DNA of 64,000 nucleotides from CAVTQZ01 sp963737015 (GCA_963737015.1 CAVTQZ010000002.1:310001-374000); one strand, 5' to 3'. Shown: positions 51,562 through 60,429, numbered from the stretch's first letter. Made by a program: numbers and translations. Notes: generated from the letters alone by a model not told the origin.

Positions 51562-51894
51562 GTGGTACGCCGCGTCTCGGACCGGGCGACCTTCGTCGCT
51601 TTGCGCACAGCATCTCGTCGCGCCCGGAGGGGCCCGGTGACGGCCGCCTTCACGGGTATCGGGCAGGGATCGGAGCCACGCGTCGCGTACTCCATCCCGA
51701 AAAGTGTTGGCCCGGCCACCCTTCGCAATCGCATCCGGCGCCGGCTCCGTGCGGCTGTCGGAGGGATAGCGGATGGCCTGCCTGCCGGGGCCTACTTGCT
51801 TTCAGGGCGTCGGGATGTCGCCGAGATCTCTTTCCCGGAGCTTCAGGATGCCGTTGCGAGCGCCGCCTTAGCTGCTAGCGGGGCTGGACATTGA
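51562..51894 (+). CDS. rnpA: Ribonuclease P protein component
   Basis: A 110-aa RNase P protein, which helps the RNA subunit mature tRNA 5' ends. Signature SIPKSVGPATLRNRIRRRLR. GTG at 51562 with GGAGA upstream gives the normal family length; the frame opens earlier, inside rpmH, but that extension looks unrelated to RnpA. It lies 19 nt after rpmH. Confidence 0.93.
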   Translation: MVRRVSDRATFVALRTASRRARRGPVTAAFTGIGQGSEPRVAYSIPKSVGPATLRNRIRRRLRAAVGGIADGLPAGAYLLSGRRDVAEISFPELQDAVASAALAASGAGH

Positions 51895-51913
51895 TGCTGA
51901 CAATGGGTGGCGT

Positions 51914-52198
51914 ATGAGAGAGTTGTCGACTACAACAAGTGATCCCGATTCGTCGAGCCGAGTCACCGGCCTACCCCGCCGTGCCGGGATCATCCTCATC
52001 CGGGGATATCAGGTTTTGAGGGCCGGCCGGCCCTCACCTTGCCGATACCTTCCGACGTGCTCGCAGTATGCGGCCGAGGCACTGGAGGTGCACGGGTTCT
52101 TCCGTGGGTGCCTTCTGGCTACGCGCCGAGTGGGTCGCTGTCACCCCTGGGGTGGTCACGGGCTCGACCCCGTCCCTGAGAGGGCCGGATCGAGATGA
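51914..52198 (+). CDS. yidD: Membrane protein insertion efficiency factor YidD
   Basis: A 94-aa protein with the YidD signature GYQVLRAGRPSPCRYLPTCS, followed by QYAAEALEVHGFFRGCLLA and RCHPWGGHGLDPVP. It aids YidC-dependent insertion. Its stop overlaps the yidC ATG by 4 nt. Confidence 0.95.
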   Translation: MRELSTTTSDPDSSSRVTGLPRRAGIILIRGYQVLRAGRPSPCRYLPTCSQYAAEALEVHGFFRGCLLATRRVGRCHPWGGHGLDPVPERAGSR

Positions 52199-53466
52199 TC
52201 GTCGAGGCGGTCATCGCCAGCACGCTGGGCCAGATCTTCCAGCCGCTCTTCCAGGCGCTGGCCTGGTTGATCGCGATCTTCTACGCGCTCATTCCGAACT
52301 ACGCCATTGCCATAGCTCTTCTCACGGTCGTGGTGATGGTCGTTACCGCTCCCCTGACGGTGAAGAGCACGAAGTCGATGGTCTCTATGCAGCGTCTGGC
52401 TCCGGAGATGAAGAAGCTCCAGGCCAAGTACAAAGGGGACAAGCAAACCCTCAACGAAGAGATGATGAAGCTTTACAGGGAGCACGGGGTCAATCCGATG
52501 GGCGGTTGCCTCCCGATGTTCATCCAGTTTCCTATCTTCTTCGTCCTTTATGCAGTAATTCGAGGCCTCACCTACACGGTCAAGACCGGGCACTATTTCC
52601 GGAATACACATGGCGTACTTCAGCTGTGCGCGCATGGTACGTGTGCGTCTCCGCAGTACATCGGCTACAGCACCGGTCTGTACAAGAGCCTCCGTGCGCA
52701 CAACGGCAAGATGCCTGCGTTCGGCATCGACCTCGCCTCGAAGGTTCTGGGACACCACACGTTCGCCCAGGCACTCCCCTACGCGTTCCTGATCCTCATC
52801 GCCATCGGCCTGCAGTATCTCCAGATGCGGCAGCTGAACAGTCGCAATCCGCAGATGGCGCAGGCGAACCCTCAAGCGCAGATGATGCAGCGCTACATGC
52901 CGATCCTCTTCGCGGTCATATACATCAACATCGCGGCCGGCGTGAACATCTACTTCATTGTCTCGAGCCTGTGCCGCATCGGGATTCAGGAGGCTGTGTT
53001 CAGGTCAGGAATCATTTCCAGTCCCTCCAAGGAGGAGGTGCTGCCGTCGAGGAGCGTCAAGCCCCCTGCGCGCAAGAAGACCCTCATGGAGCGGCTTGCC
53101 GAGGCTCAGAAACGGGCGTTGGAACAGCAGGAACAGCAACGGACCCCTGGGAAGCGGACCACTGCGAACCAGCTGGACAACCCCCTTCCCGGCCGTTCGG
53201 GACCAGCGGGGTCGACTCCGTCCAAGGCGAAGCAAAGGGGACCCGGCGCCAGCGCTCCCCGCAAGCAGGGTCCGTCCCGGACCGGGCCGAACTCCCCCGC
53301 CAACCCATCCGCCCAGGGAGGGGCGGCAAGAAGCGGCAACGGCAAGGCGGGTAACACGAACGCTGGAAGAGCCGGGTCGAACGGGCGGGGGAGCCCAAAC
53401 GGACCCGCCGCCGATGGAGACGCGGAGTCTCAATCGAAAGCCAAACGCGGAAAACGAGGTCGCTGA
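52195..53466 (+). CDS. yidC: Membrane protein insertase YidC
   Basis: A 423-aa Oxa1/Alb3/YidC insertase. Five hydrophobic helices carry the family pattern (NYAIAIALLTVVVMVVTAPL, MGGCLPMFIQFPIFFVLY); the conserved basic loop is QRLAPEMKKLQAKYKGDKQ. The last 130 residues are a long Lys/Arg/Pro-rich cytoplasmic tail, longer than usual, likely for ribosome contact. It is a Gram-positive-type protein without the large periplasmic domain. Confidence 0.96.
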   Translation: MIVEAVIASTLGQIFQPLFQALAWLIAIFYALIPNYAIAIALLTVVVMVVTAPLTVKSTKSMVSMQRLAPEMKKLQAKYKGDKQTLNEEMMKLYREHGVNPMGGCLPMFIQFPIFFVLYAVIRGLTYTVKTGHYFRNTHGVLQLCAHGTCASPQYIGYSTGLYKSLRAHNGKMPAFGIDLASKVLGHHTFAQALPYAFLILIAIGLQYLQMRQLNSRNPQMAQANPQAQMMQRYMPILFAVIYINIAAGVNIYFIVSSLCRIGIQEAVFRSGIISSPSKEEVLPSRSVKPPARKKTLMERLAEAQKRALEQQEQQRTPGKRTTANQLDNPLPGRSGPAGSTPSKAKQRGPGASAPRKQGPSRTGPNSPANPSAQGGAARSGNGKAGNTNAGRAGSNGRGSPNGPAADGDAESQSKAKRGKRGR

Positions 53467-53472
53467 GGAGAT

Positions 53473-54513
53473 ATGGAGTGGGTGGAGACGACCGGCAAGA
53501 GCGTCGAGGATGCCAAGGACGCAGCTCTGGACCAGCTCGGGGTCGACGAGAGCGATGCAGAGTTCGTGGTGCTGACCGAGCCCCGGACGGGTTTGTTCGG
53601 ACGTGTGCGTGGTGAGGCGCGAGTCCGGGCGCGAGTCCGTCCGGCGAGTCCCCGCCCGAAGCGCGCTCGCTCCCGCCGCTCGGGACATGAGGGGCGTCCG
53701 GCCGGCACCGACACATCAGGGAGCGAAGACGCAGGTGGCCCCGCCGCCGCTGTCTCAGTGGCAGAACGAGGACCAAGGGCCAGGGCTTCGCAGGGGCGAT
53801 CCGGTATCGAGGGACCCGCGTCCGGCTCTTCTGGCCAAAGCCGGGGAAGAAGAGGTCGCGGGTCTGGAGGCCGGGGCGGAGCTCAAGGTGCGGGCGTCGG
53901 CTCGTCCGGCGAGTCCCCCGGCAACGGTGGTCAGGAGCGCCGGGTTTCCAGGGCGCGACCTGGTGGGTCGAGTAGGACAGAGCAGGCTGTAGGCACGAAG
54001 GAGGAAGGCGTGGGGGAGGACCTGTCGCTAGAGGAGCAGGGTGAATCCGCCCGCGAGTTTGTCGAGGGTCTCGTGGGACTCCTCGGTCTGCAGGCTGCGG
54101 TGGGCCAAGAAGTGGTGGACGTGGACACGGTGAAGGTCTCTGTAGAGGGGCCGGGAGTCGGGATCCTGGTCGGCCACGGGGGAGCGACCCTCTCCGCTCT
54201 GCAGGAACTCGCCCGGACGGTGGTGCAGCGACGCACAGGGGGCCGAACGGAGAGAATCCTCGTGGACGTGGGAGGGTACAGGGCCAAGCGAGCAGCGGCG
54301 CTACAACGGTTCACGCGCCAGGTGGCTCAGGAGGTTCTCGGGAGCCAGTCTGAACGTGCACTAGAGCCCATGTCCGCCTCGGATCGAAAAGTGGTCCACG
54401 ACACGATCAACGAGATCGAAGGTGTCGTCACGAGGTCGGTCGGCGAAGACCCCAGGCGCTACATCGTGGTGGCGCCCGCCGACTCGGACACGACAGAGGC
54501 AGAAGACGCCTGA
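53473..54513 (+). CDS. jag: RNA-binding protein Jag/KhpB (Jag_N-KH-R3H)
   Basis: A 346-aa protein: N-terminal Jag_N domain (EWVETTGKSVEDAKDAALDQ), a Gly/Ser/Arg-rich disordered region of about 120 residues, a KH domain (VEGPGVGILVGHGGATLSAL) and a C-terminal R3H domain (ALEPMSASDRKVVHDTIN). It binds RNA and works with YidC/KhpA in cell-envelope regulation. It starts 6 nt after yidC. The disordered middle is longer than in most homologues. Confidence 0.92.
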   Translation: MEWVETTGKSVEDAKDAALDQLGVDESDAEFVVLTEPRTGLFGRVRGEARVRARVRPASPRPKRARSRRSGHEGRPAGTDTSGSEDAGGPAAAVSVAERGPRARASQGRSGIEGPASGSSGQSRGRRGRGSGGRGGAQGAGVGSSGESPGNGGQERRVSRARPGGSSRTEQAVGTKEEGVGEDLSLEEQGESAREFVEGLVGLLGLQAAVGQEVVDVDTVKVSVEGPGVGILVGHGGATLSALQELARTVVQRRTGGRTERILVDVGGYRAKRAAALQRFTRQVAQEVLGSQSERALEPMSASDRKVVHDTINEIEGVVTRSVGEDPRRYIVVAPADSDTTEAEDA

Positions 54514-54541
54514 CCAGCCTCTTCGCCCCGGTGGGGGCTCC

Positions 54542-55255
54542 GTGGTCGAAGTTCTGCGGAGGGCGAAGGAACTGGGTTTCATCGGGTCCCCCGACGTCGA
54601 GACCGAGGTAGCCCATTCGCGCGAGTTCGCAGCCTGCTTCGCCGAGCTCCGCGGAAGGGAGCAGCAGCCCGGCTCCTTCCTGGACCTGGGCTCGGGCGGC
54701 GGGCTTCCGGGACTCGTTCTCGCAGGTGTCTGGAGCGACGCCTCCGGAGTCCTTCTGGAAGCTAATCAGCGGCGCGCCCGATTCCTCGACGAAGCGGTGT
54801 CCCGTCTGGGCTTGCGCGAGAGGATCGAGGTCAAGCCGGCCAGGGCGGAACGTGCCGGGAGAGAGGCGCAATGGCGATGCCACTTCGATCTGGTGGTCGC
54901 GAGGTCGTTCGGCCCCCCCGCAGTGACGGCCGAATGCGGGGGGCCCTTCGTTCGGACAGCCGGCATCTTGATCGTCTCCGAACCTCCCCGGCGTGACTCG
55001 GAGGGCATCGGGTCCGAAATCCCGGGAGATACCGGGTCGACAAGGTGCGGGCTCGGCCTGGACTCGCCCCGCTCACGGTGGGGCGCATCGAATCCCCGGC
55101 GGTGGCCCGCTGACTCACTGGCAGAGCTCGGTCTTGAGGCGGTGGCGTCATGGCGCGGCCATTTCGGCTTCCAGGTATTGCGACGATGTGCGCCATGCCC
55201 TGATCGCTATCCTCGACGCGAAGGCGTTCCCGCAAAGCGGCCACTCTGGAGATAG
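54542..55255 (+). CDS. rsmG: 16S rRNA (guanine-N7) methyltransferase RsmG
   Basis: A 237-aa SAM methyltransferase acting on 16S rRNA G527. SAM motif FLDLGSGGGLPGLVLA near residue 51, then LLEANQRRARFLDEAVSRLG and VVARSFGPPA. The GTG at 54542 begins just before the conserved N-terminal helix (EVLRRAKELGFIG), 28 nt after jag. Confidence 0.92.
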   Translation: MVEVLRRAKELGFIGSPDVETEVAHSREFAACFAELRGREQQPGSFLDLGSGGGLPGLVLAGVWSDASGVLLEANQRRARFLDEAVSRLGLRERIEVKPARAERAGREAQWRCHFDLVVARSFGPPAVTAECGGPFVRTAGILIVSEPPRRDSEGIGSEIPGDTGSTRCGLGLDSPRSRWGASNPRRWPADSLAELGLEAVASWRGHFGFQVLRRCAPCPDRYPRREGVPAKRPLWR

Positions 55256-55274
55256 CGGTCAACCTGCCGCGCAA

Positions 55275-55288
55275 GTTCCACGTGGCAC
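55275..55288 (+). promoter_or_regulatory. parS site 1
   Basis: GTTCCACGTGGCAC around a CACGTG core matches the bacterial parS consensus GTTTCACGTGAAAC at 11 of 14 positions. ParB (encoded 1.6 kb downstream) should bind here. Confidence 0.8.
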
Positions 55289-55331
55289 AACGTTAGGTGA
55301 GAGCCGGGGAGCAAGGCCAATCCCTAACCGT

Positions 55332-55345
55332 TTACACGCGTGTAA
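55332..55345. promoter_or_regulatory. Perfect 14-bp palindrome, possible operator
   Basis: TTACACGCGTGTAA is a perfect palindrome placed directly before parS site 2 (a 0-nt gap, 55346). It is distinct from parS and may be an operator for the parAB promoter. Confidence 0.5.
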
Positions 55346-55359
55346 GTTTCACGTGGCAC
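55346..55359 (+). promoter_or_regulatory. parS site 2
   Basis: GTTTCACGTGGCAC, the closest of the three to consensus GTTTCACGTGAAAC (12 of 14). Confidence 0.82.
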
Positions 55360-55419
55360 AACTAGCCCCAAACTCTCCACCCGTACCCAAAACCTTTGGG
55401 TGCGCCAAGCGTTCAACCG

Positions 55420-55433
55420 GTGCCACGTGGAAC
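55420..55433 (-). promoter_or_regulatory. parS site 3
   Basis: GTGCCACGTGGAAC, the exact reverse complement of site 1. The three sites span 159 bp. Confidence 0.8.
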
Positions 55434-55639
55434 CTCAACGTCTCGCCATTGGGCAAGTCCGATCGGAGCAGCGTCGTAGAAGTCGTAATCGTCCCTAGTG
55501 AAATTTCTTCATGTTGTTCTCTTACTCTTGACCAGCACTACGGCTATGTGGAGGATGTGTCGGTGCTCCCTGTTCTTCCGGAGGCTTTGGCGTGCCCGTG
55601 AGGATTCGTGGGCGAAAAAGGCGGGCTGAACAGGAAAGG

Positions 55640-56905
55640 ATGTCGAAAACGGCGACAGAAGGCGATGTTGAGCATGGGGCGCCGCCCACCTCGCCGGACG
55701 AGTCCTTCTGGGAGCCCATGGATCCGGTGACCTTCGCCAACTCGATGTCCGAAGGGATCGTCTCGATCAAACCGCTGACCGAGGAAGATGCGGCCGAACG
55801 GGATACACCGCCCTCTGGCACTTCCAAAATCGCTGGTCAAGAGGATGAAATCGCCGATGACGCAGCCGGGTCGCAGGACACTCCGCCAGAGCCCGAAGGC
55901 GCCGAATCGACCGGGCTCGAGGCGCCGATAGGAAGAGTCCAGGACTTGCCTCCAGAAGGCGCGACCGGGGAGGAGCCGAACGCTCGGGCACCGGTTGACG
56001 ATCACGCAGCAGTGGTCGAAGTGGACTCGGCCTCGCGGCCGCGGGCGAAGGTTGCAGACGCCAAAGCCCCAGCTCCGGGCCCTCTGGACGATCTAGGGGA
56101 TATAGCTGTTGAGCCGGGAGAGTACGTCCCCATGCCCCTCCCCCGGATTATTGCAGTGGCTAACCAGAAGGGGGGAGTAGGTAAGACGACGACCGCCGTC
56201 AACCTCGGCGCCGCCCTTGCCGAGCTCGGTTATCGGGTCCTCGTGATCGACCTCGATCCCCAGGCGAACGCCACCACAGGTATGGGGGTCGATGCCCACT
56301 CGTTCGAGCTTTCGATGTACGACGTGCTCATGCGCGACGCCAAGTTGGAAGACGCCATAGAGCCCACGAGCATCCGGAACCTCTTCGTGGCACCCTCCAC
56401 GATCGACCTTGCGGGAGCCGAGATCGAGCTCGTGCCGACCTTCAGCAGGGAGCTCAAACTTCGGAGAGCGCTCGAACCGGTGACTGCAGACTTCGACTTC
56501 ACCCTCATCGACTGCCCACCCTCTCTCGGCCTCATAACGGTCAACGGTTTGTCGGCGGCGACCGAGGTGCTCGTCCCCATTCAGTGCGAGTACTACGCAC
56601 TCGAGGGTTTGGGCCAGCTCCTCCGAAACGTGCAGCTGGTGAAGGCCAATCTGAACGATCGTCTCGACGTGTCGACCATCGTCCTCACCATGTACGACGG
56701 CAGGACCAAACTCGCGGAGCAAGTGGTGGAAGAGGTGAGAGCCCACTTCGGCAACAAGGTTTGCAGGAACGTGATCCCCCGGACGGTCCGACTCTCAGAG
56801 GCGCCGTCGTACGGACAGCCAATCACCGCGTTCGACTCTGGCTCTCGGGGGGCCATTGCGTACCGGGAGCTAGCAAGGGAGGTCAGTGGTGGCGGCGCGG
56901 CGTAG
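55640..56905 (+). CDS. parA: Chromosome partitioning ATPase ParA with long N-terminal extension
   Basis: A 421-aa ParA/Soj. The deviant Walker A is VANQKGGVGKTTTAVNLG, followed by VLVIDLDPQANATTGMG and LIDCPPSLG. ParA binds DNA non-specifically and moves ParB-parS complexes. About 170 acidic, Pro/Glu-rich residues precede the Walker domain, much longer than usual. It overlaps parB by 20 nt. Confidence 0.96.
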   Translation: MSKTATEGDVEHGAPPTSPDESFWEPMDPVTFANSMSEGIVSIKPLTEEDAAERDTPPSGTSKIAGQEDEIADDAAGSQDTPPEPEGAESTGLEAPIGRVQDLPPEGATGEEPNARAPVDDHAAVVEVDSASRPRAKVADAKAPAPGPLDDLGDIAVEPGEYVPMPLPRIIAVANQKGGVGKTTTAVNLGAALAELGYRVLVIDLDPQANATTGMGVDAHSFELSMYDVLMRDAKLEDAIEPTSIRNLFVAPSTIDLAGAEIELVPTFSRELKLRRALEPVTADFDFTLIDCPPSLGLITVNGLSAATEVLVPIQCEYYALEGLGQLLRNVQLVKANLNDRLDVSTIVLTMYDGRTKLAEQVVEEVRAHFGNKVCRNVIPRTVRLSEAPSYGQPITAFDSGSRGAIAYRELAREVSGGGAA

Positions 56906-57824
56906 TGGGCTCGGCAAGGGCCTGGGGGCGTTGATCCCCCAGGAGGTCATCGGGGACGAGAGCTCGACCCTCAGGGAGATTCCGCTTTCGAGCATCCGCC
57001 CGAATCCCCTGCAACCGAGACGACAGTTCGACGAGGAATCGATGGCCTCGCTGGCCGCCTCGATCAAGGAAGTGGGCGTGCTGCAGCCGGTCCTCGTCCG
57101 TGAGACCGCACCGGGTGAGTACGAACTGATTGCCGGCGAGAGGCGCTGCCGTGCATCGCGCCGTGCCGGACTGCAGTCGATCGCGGCCCTCGTACAGGCG
57201 TCGACCGACGTCCACAGCCTGGAGAAGGCGCTGGTCGAGAACCTCCATCGCGACGACCTCGGCCCCTTGGAGGAAGCCGCCGCATACCAGCAGCTGGTCG
57301 ACGGTTTCGGCTATACCCACGAACAGGTTGCTGCGAGGGTTGGCAAGAGTCGAACCGCTGTGACGAACACCTTGAGGCTGTTGCAACTGCCTGCGGGAGT
57401 CCAACGTCTCCTGGCAGACGGGGTGATCAGTGCCGGGCACGCCCGAGCGGTCCTCGGCACCCCCGACAGGAATCTCCAGGAAGAGCTCGCCAGAAGGACC
57501 GCTGCGGAGGGCCTCACGGTGCGGGCACTCGAGGAGATGGTCCGCGAGCACGTCCAGGGCCCATATGAAGGGGACGAGCACTTCGATGCCTCCGGAGATG
57601 ACGAGGCTCTATCGGACAAGAACGGCACTTCGACCACCAAGGGCCGCCGACGCCTTCCTGCCCCGGGCGTACTCGAGCTCGAGGAGCTGTTGGCGACGCA
57701 CCTGAACACCCGGGTGAAGGTGGACATGCGTTCGAAGCGGGGAAAGGTGGTCATCGAGTTCGCCACACTCGAGGACCTCGAGCGCATCTACAAGCTCATG
57801 GTCGGGGCATCCACCGACGACTGA
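56886..57824 (+). CDS. parB: Chromosome partitioning protein ParB
   Basis: A 312-aa ParB/Spo0J: N-terminal CTPase motif AGERRCRASRRAG, central HTH (THEQVAARVGKSRTAVTNTL), and a C-terminal dimerisation domain (THLNTRVKVDMRSKRGKVVI). It binds the parS cluster upstream of parA. GTG start inside the end of parA. Confidence 0.96.
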   Translation: MVAARRSGLGKGLGALIPQEVIGDESSTLREIPLSSIRPNPLQPRRQFDEESMASLAASIKEVGVLQPVLVRETAPGEYELIAGERRCRASRRAGLQSIAALVQASTDVHSLEKALVENLHRDDLGPLEEAAAYQQLVDGFGYTHEQVAARVGKSRTAVTNTLRLLQLPAGVQRLLADGVISAGHARAVLGTPDRNLQEELARRTAAEGLTVRALEEMVREHVQGPYEGDEHFDASGDDEALSDKNGTSTTKGRRRLPAPGVLELEELLATHLNTRVKVDMRSKRGKVVIEFATLEDLERIYKLMVGASTDD

Positions 57825-57899
57825 CAGACGAGTGGCTAGCCGGGCACTGGCGGCAGTCGACTTCACAGTTGGTCTAAAGCTCCAGTCCATGTGAAGCTG

Positions 57900-57930
57900 A
57901 ATCCACAACCTATTGCACAGGTTGTGGATT
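57900..57930. terminator. Perfect 12-bp inverted repeat between parB and cwlM
   Basis: AATCCACAACCT (57900-57911) and AGGTTGTGGATT (57919-57930) form a 12-bp stem with a 7-nt loop, between the convergent parB and cwlM. It is a natural candidate for a bidirectional terminator, though no long T-run follows. Each arm contains a DnaA-box-like AATCCACA. Confidence 0.55.
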
Positions 57931-58037
57931 GTTGAGCGTTCGTTGCACTAACAGTCTGGTCGTACCGGGTGCGGCGTTTCCCACCTCGCTTTGAAGTCGC
58001 AATGCCACTCTTCGTGTCCGCACCGAGCGGGCTGCGT

Positions 58038-58976
58038 TCACTCCACCGGACTGGTCGCCCACTCAGCCACCGCCTCGACCAGGCCGTCGGCCAACGCGTG
58101 TGCCCGCTGGACGACCGCGGCCGGCGGCCCCATCTCGCATATGACGGCCGGCATCTGTGTTTCGCGTAGCACCGGTAGCGACATGCCCACCGCCCCGCCC
58201 TGCTCGATTCCGAGGGCCTCGGCGACGGATCGCTGCACGAGCTCGGCGAGACGTCTGCCGCCTTCGGAGACATATCGGTAGCCGGCGTAATAGGAGCTTG
58301 TGCAGCGGCTTCGGTCCGGGTTGAGCCGCAGGCCCAGGTACGCCTCCACCGATGCGGCATTGGCAGCCGCGGCCTGCATGGAGCCTTCGGGATGCAGGAC
58401 CGGAACCACCTGCGCACCGCTTTGGATGAGGCTGCGGCGCACGGCGCCCACGAGGACGTCGAGGCCGCCTTCTTCGCCGATGGCGAAGCGTCTTCCGAGC
58501 AGGGTTCGCGGGGCCCTTCGCAACCGCTCCAGATCTCTCACGGTTGACACGAGCTCGGGCTGGGGATGCCTCGGCATCACGCGCCTGAGCTCGCGGAGGG
58601 TGGAAGCGCCGAGGATTCCGTCGACCGGGAGCCCCACGTTTCGCTGGAAATCGGCGAGAGCCGTGGCGGTCAGGTCGCCGAAGATGCCGTCCACCCGTCC
58701 CGTGTCGAAACCGATCGCCGACAGCCGTCGTTGTAGGGCCGCGACGTCGTCCCCGCGAAGCATTGGTCTGCGCAAGTAAAGGAACCGGTCCCCGAGGCGC
58801 AGGCCCGCTTCGACGATCGCGGCCCAGGTTTGAGGACCGCAGACCCCGTCGACACGCAGACCCCTCAGATACTGAAAGGTCTCGACCGCGGCCGCCGTGC
58901 CGGTACCGAAGTGGCCCTCCGGATCCGGCGCGCACGGGATCTCAAGTGCAGCGAGCCGGGCCTGCAGGTCGCTCAC
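58038..58976 (-). CDS. cwlM: CwlM-like protein: two peptidoglycan-binding domains plus degenerate amidase_3 domain
   Basis: A 312-aa cytoplasmic-looking protein (no signal peptide). Two PG_binding_1 repeats cover about residues 1-58 (FGTGTAAAVETFQYLRGLRV) and 70-130 (FGDLTATALADFQRNVGLPV), followed by an amidase_3-like domain. The usual DPGHGG zinc motif and the central His motif are absent (SSYYAGYRYVSEG where S-x-H-A is normal), while the final Glu (VICEMGPP) remains. Position between parB and trxA equals mycobacterial cwlM, a regulator of peptidoglycan synthesis rather than a hydrolase. GTG start at 58976, 53 nt after trxA. Confidence 0.88.
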   Translation of the reverse strand: MSDLQARLAALEIPCAPDPEGHFGTGTAAAVETFQYLRGLRVDGVCGPQTWAAIVEAGLRLGDRFLYLRRPMLRGDDVAALQRRLSAIGFDTGRVDGIFGDLTATALADFQRNVGLPVDGILGASTLRELRRVMPRHPQPELVSTVRDLERLRRAPRTLLGRRFAIGEEGGLDVLVGAVRRSLIQSGAQVVPVLHPEGSMQAAAANAASVEAYLGLRLNPDRSRCTSSYYAGYRYVSEGGRRLAELVQRSVAEALGIEQGGAVGMSLPVLRETQMPAVICEMGPPAAVVQRAHALADGLVEAVAEWATSPVE

Positions 58977-59029
58977 CGCACCACCAGCGGTGCCCCGGGC
59001 GAGCGGAAGCCGCCCGGGATGAGCGGGGA

Positions 59030-59356
59030 TCAGAGGTGAGCCTCGAGCTCCTGAAGAAGCTGGGCCTTGCCCCGGGCGCCTATCACCCGAGCCACCGGCT
59101 CCCCGTCCTTGAAGAGGATCAGCGTGGGGATGCTCATCACCTCGTAGCGCCGGGTTACGTCCAGGTTCTCGTCGATGTTGAGCTTCGCCACCTGGAGCTT
59201 GCCGTTCTGTTCGCTCGCCAGATCCTCGAGAATCGGGGCGATCACCTTGCAAGGCCCGCACCACTCGGCCCAGAAGTCCACGAGAACCGGTGCGTCGGCG
59301 ACCTTGACATGCTCGTCAAAAGTAGCGTCGGTCAAGGTCGTTATCTGCTCGCTCAT
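59030..59356 (-). CDS. trxA: Thioredoxin
   Basis: A 108-aa thioredoxin with the WCGPCK active site (Cys33, Cys36) in DFWAEWCGPCKVIAPIL and the cis-Pro loop SIPTLILFKDGE. Reduced by the adjacent TrxB (105 nt upstream). Confidence 0.98.
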   Translation of the reverse strand: MSEQITTLTDATFDEHVKVADAPVLVDFWAEWCGPCKVIAPILEDLASEQNGKLQVAKLNIDENLDVTRRYEVMSIPTLILFKDGEPVARVIGARGKAQLLQELEAHL

Positions 59357-59460
59357 GCCTCTTTCCTTCCCCGGTTTCGTTCTCTCCTAAAGCCAGAACA
59401 CCGCCGTAGGAGGCCCCATTCCCCTCTGGCCACCCGACCGCCCGAGCCCATCTCGGACCG

Positions 59461-60429
59461 TCAAGCCGAAGGATGAAGCTCCGCCTCGAGCCAACGCTCG
59501 GCATCTATCGCCGCCATGCACCCCGAGCCCGCCGCCGTCACCGCCTGGCGGTAGACGTGGTCCTGCACGTCGCCGCAGGCGAAAACACCTTCGACGTTCG
59601 TGGAGGTACCGCTCCCCGTGCGGATGTACCCCGCTTCGTCCATCTCGAGCTGACCCACGAAGAGATCGGTGCTCGGTTGGTGGCCTATCGCCACGAAGAG
59701 CCCCGAGAGTTCGAGGGTTTCGGCATCCCCCGTGCTGACGTTCTGCAACGAGATTCCCGTCAGCTTTCCGTTACCCAGGACCTCTGTGACGACGGAGTCC
59801 CAGCGGAAGGAGATCTTCTCGTTGGAGAAGGCTCTGTCCTGCATGATCTTCGAAGCTCGGAGCTCCTTGCGGCGATGGATGACCGTCACCGAGCGGGCGA
59901 ACTTGGTGAGGAAGACCGCCTCCTCGATGGCGGAGTCGCCCCCGCCGACCACCGCTATGTCCTGCTCACGGAAGAAGAAACCGTCACACGTCGCGCACGT
60001 CGAGAGGCCGTGGCCTAGAAGGCGATCTTCTCCGGGCACGCCGAGCATCAGTGAACGTGCACCGGTGGCGACGATGAGGGCTCGCGCCTTCACGGGGGGG
60101 TCTTGCGGGTCCTCGGTCCAGATAGAGAAAGGCTGTTGCGCGAGGTCGACGCGGGTCGCCTTGCGTGTGACGAACTCGGCGCCGAAGCGCTTCGCCTGGC
60201 TGCGGAAGCGCTCCATCAGCTCGGGCCCCATGATGCCTTCCACGAACCCGGGGTAGTTCTCGACGTCCGTGGTGAGCATCAACTGCCCGCCGGGCTGGTC
60301 GCTCGTCGACGACGGCTGGCCCTCGATCACGAGCGGGTTCAGGTTGGCGCGCGCTGTGTATATGGCAGCCGTGAGTCCGGCGGGGCCCGATCCGAGAATC
60401 ACCAGATCACGCACGTCGGCCACGGCCAC
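59461..60429 (-). CDS. trxB: Thioredoxin reductase
   Basis: A 322-aa FAD/NADPH disulfide reductase: FAD motif ILGSGPAGLTAAIYTARA, redox centre STCATCDGFFF and NADPH motif VVGGGDSAIEEA. It regenerates thioredoxin encoded downstream. Confidence 0.97.
   Translation of the reverse strand: MAVADVRDLVILGSGPAGLTAAIYTARANLNPLVIEGQPSSTSDQPGGQLMLTTDVENYPGFVEGIMGPELMERFRSQAKRFGAEFVTRKATRVDLAQQPFSIWTEDPQDPPVKARALIVATGARSLMLGVPGEDRLLGHGLSTCATCDGFFFREQDIAVVGGGDSAIEEAVFLTKFARSVTVIHRRKELRASKIMQDRAFSNEKISFRWDSVVTEVLGNGKLTGISLQNVSTGDAETLELSGLFVAIGHQPSTDLFVGQLEMDEAGYIRTGSGTSTNVEGVFACGDVQDHVYRQAVTAAGSGCMAAIDAERWLEAELHPSA

Larger units (their letters stand above)
55256..55639. promoter_or_regulatory. parAB upstream region with parS cluster
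   Basis: No gene is supported here. It holds three parS-like sites, a separate 14-bp palindrome and the parA leader with AGGAAAGG. A GTG-started extension of parA from 55592 is possible but the ATG at 55640 has the better ribosome binding site. Confidence 0.7.
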
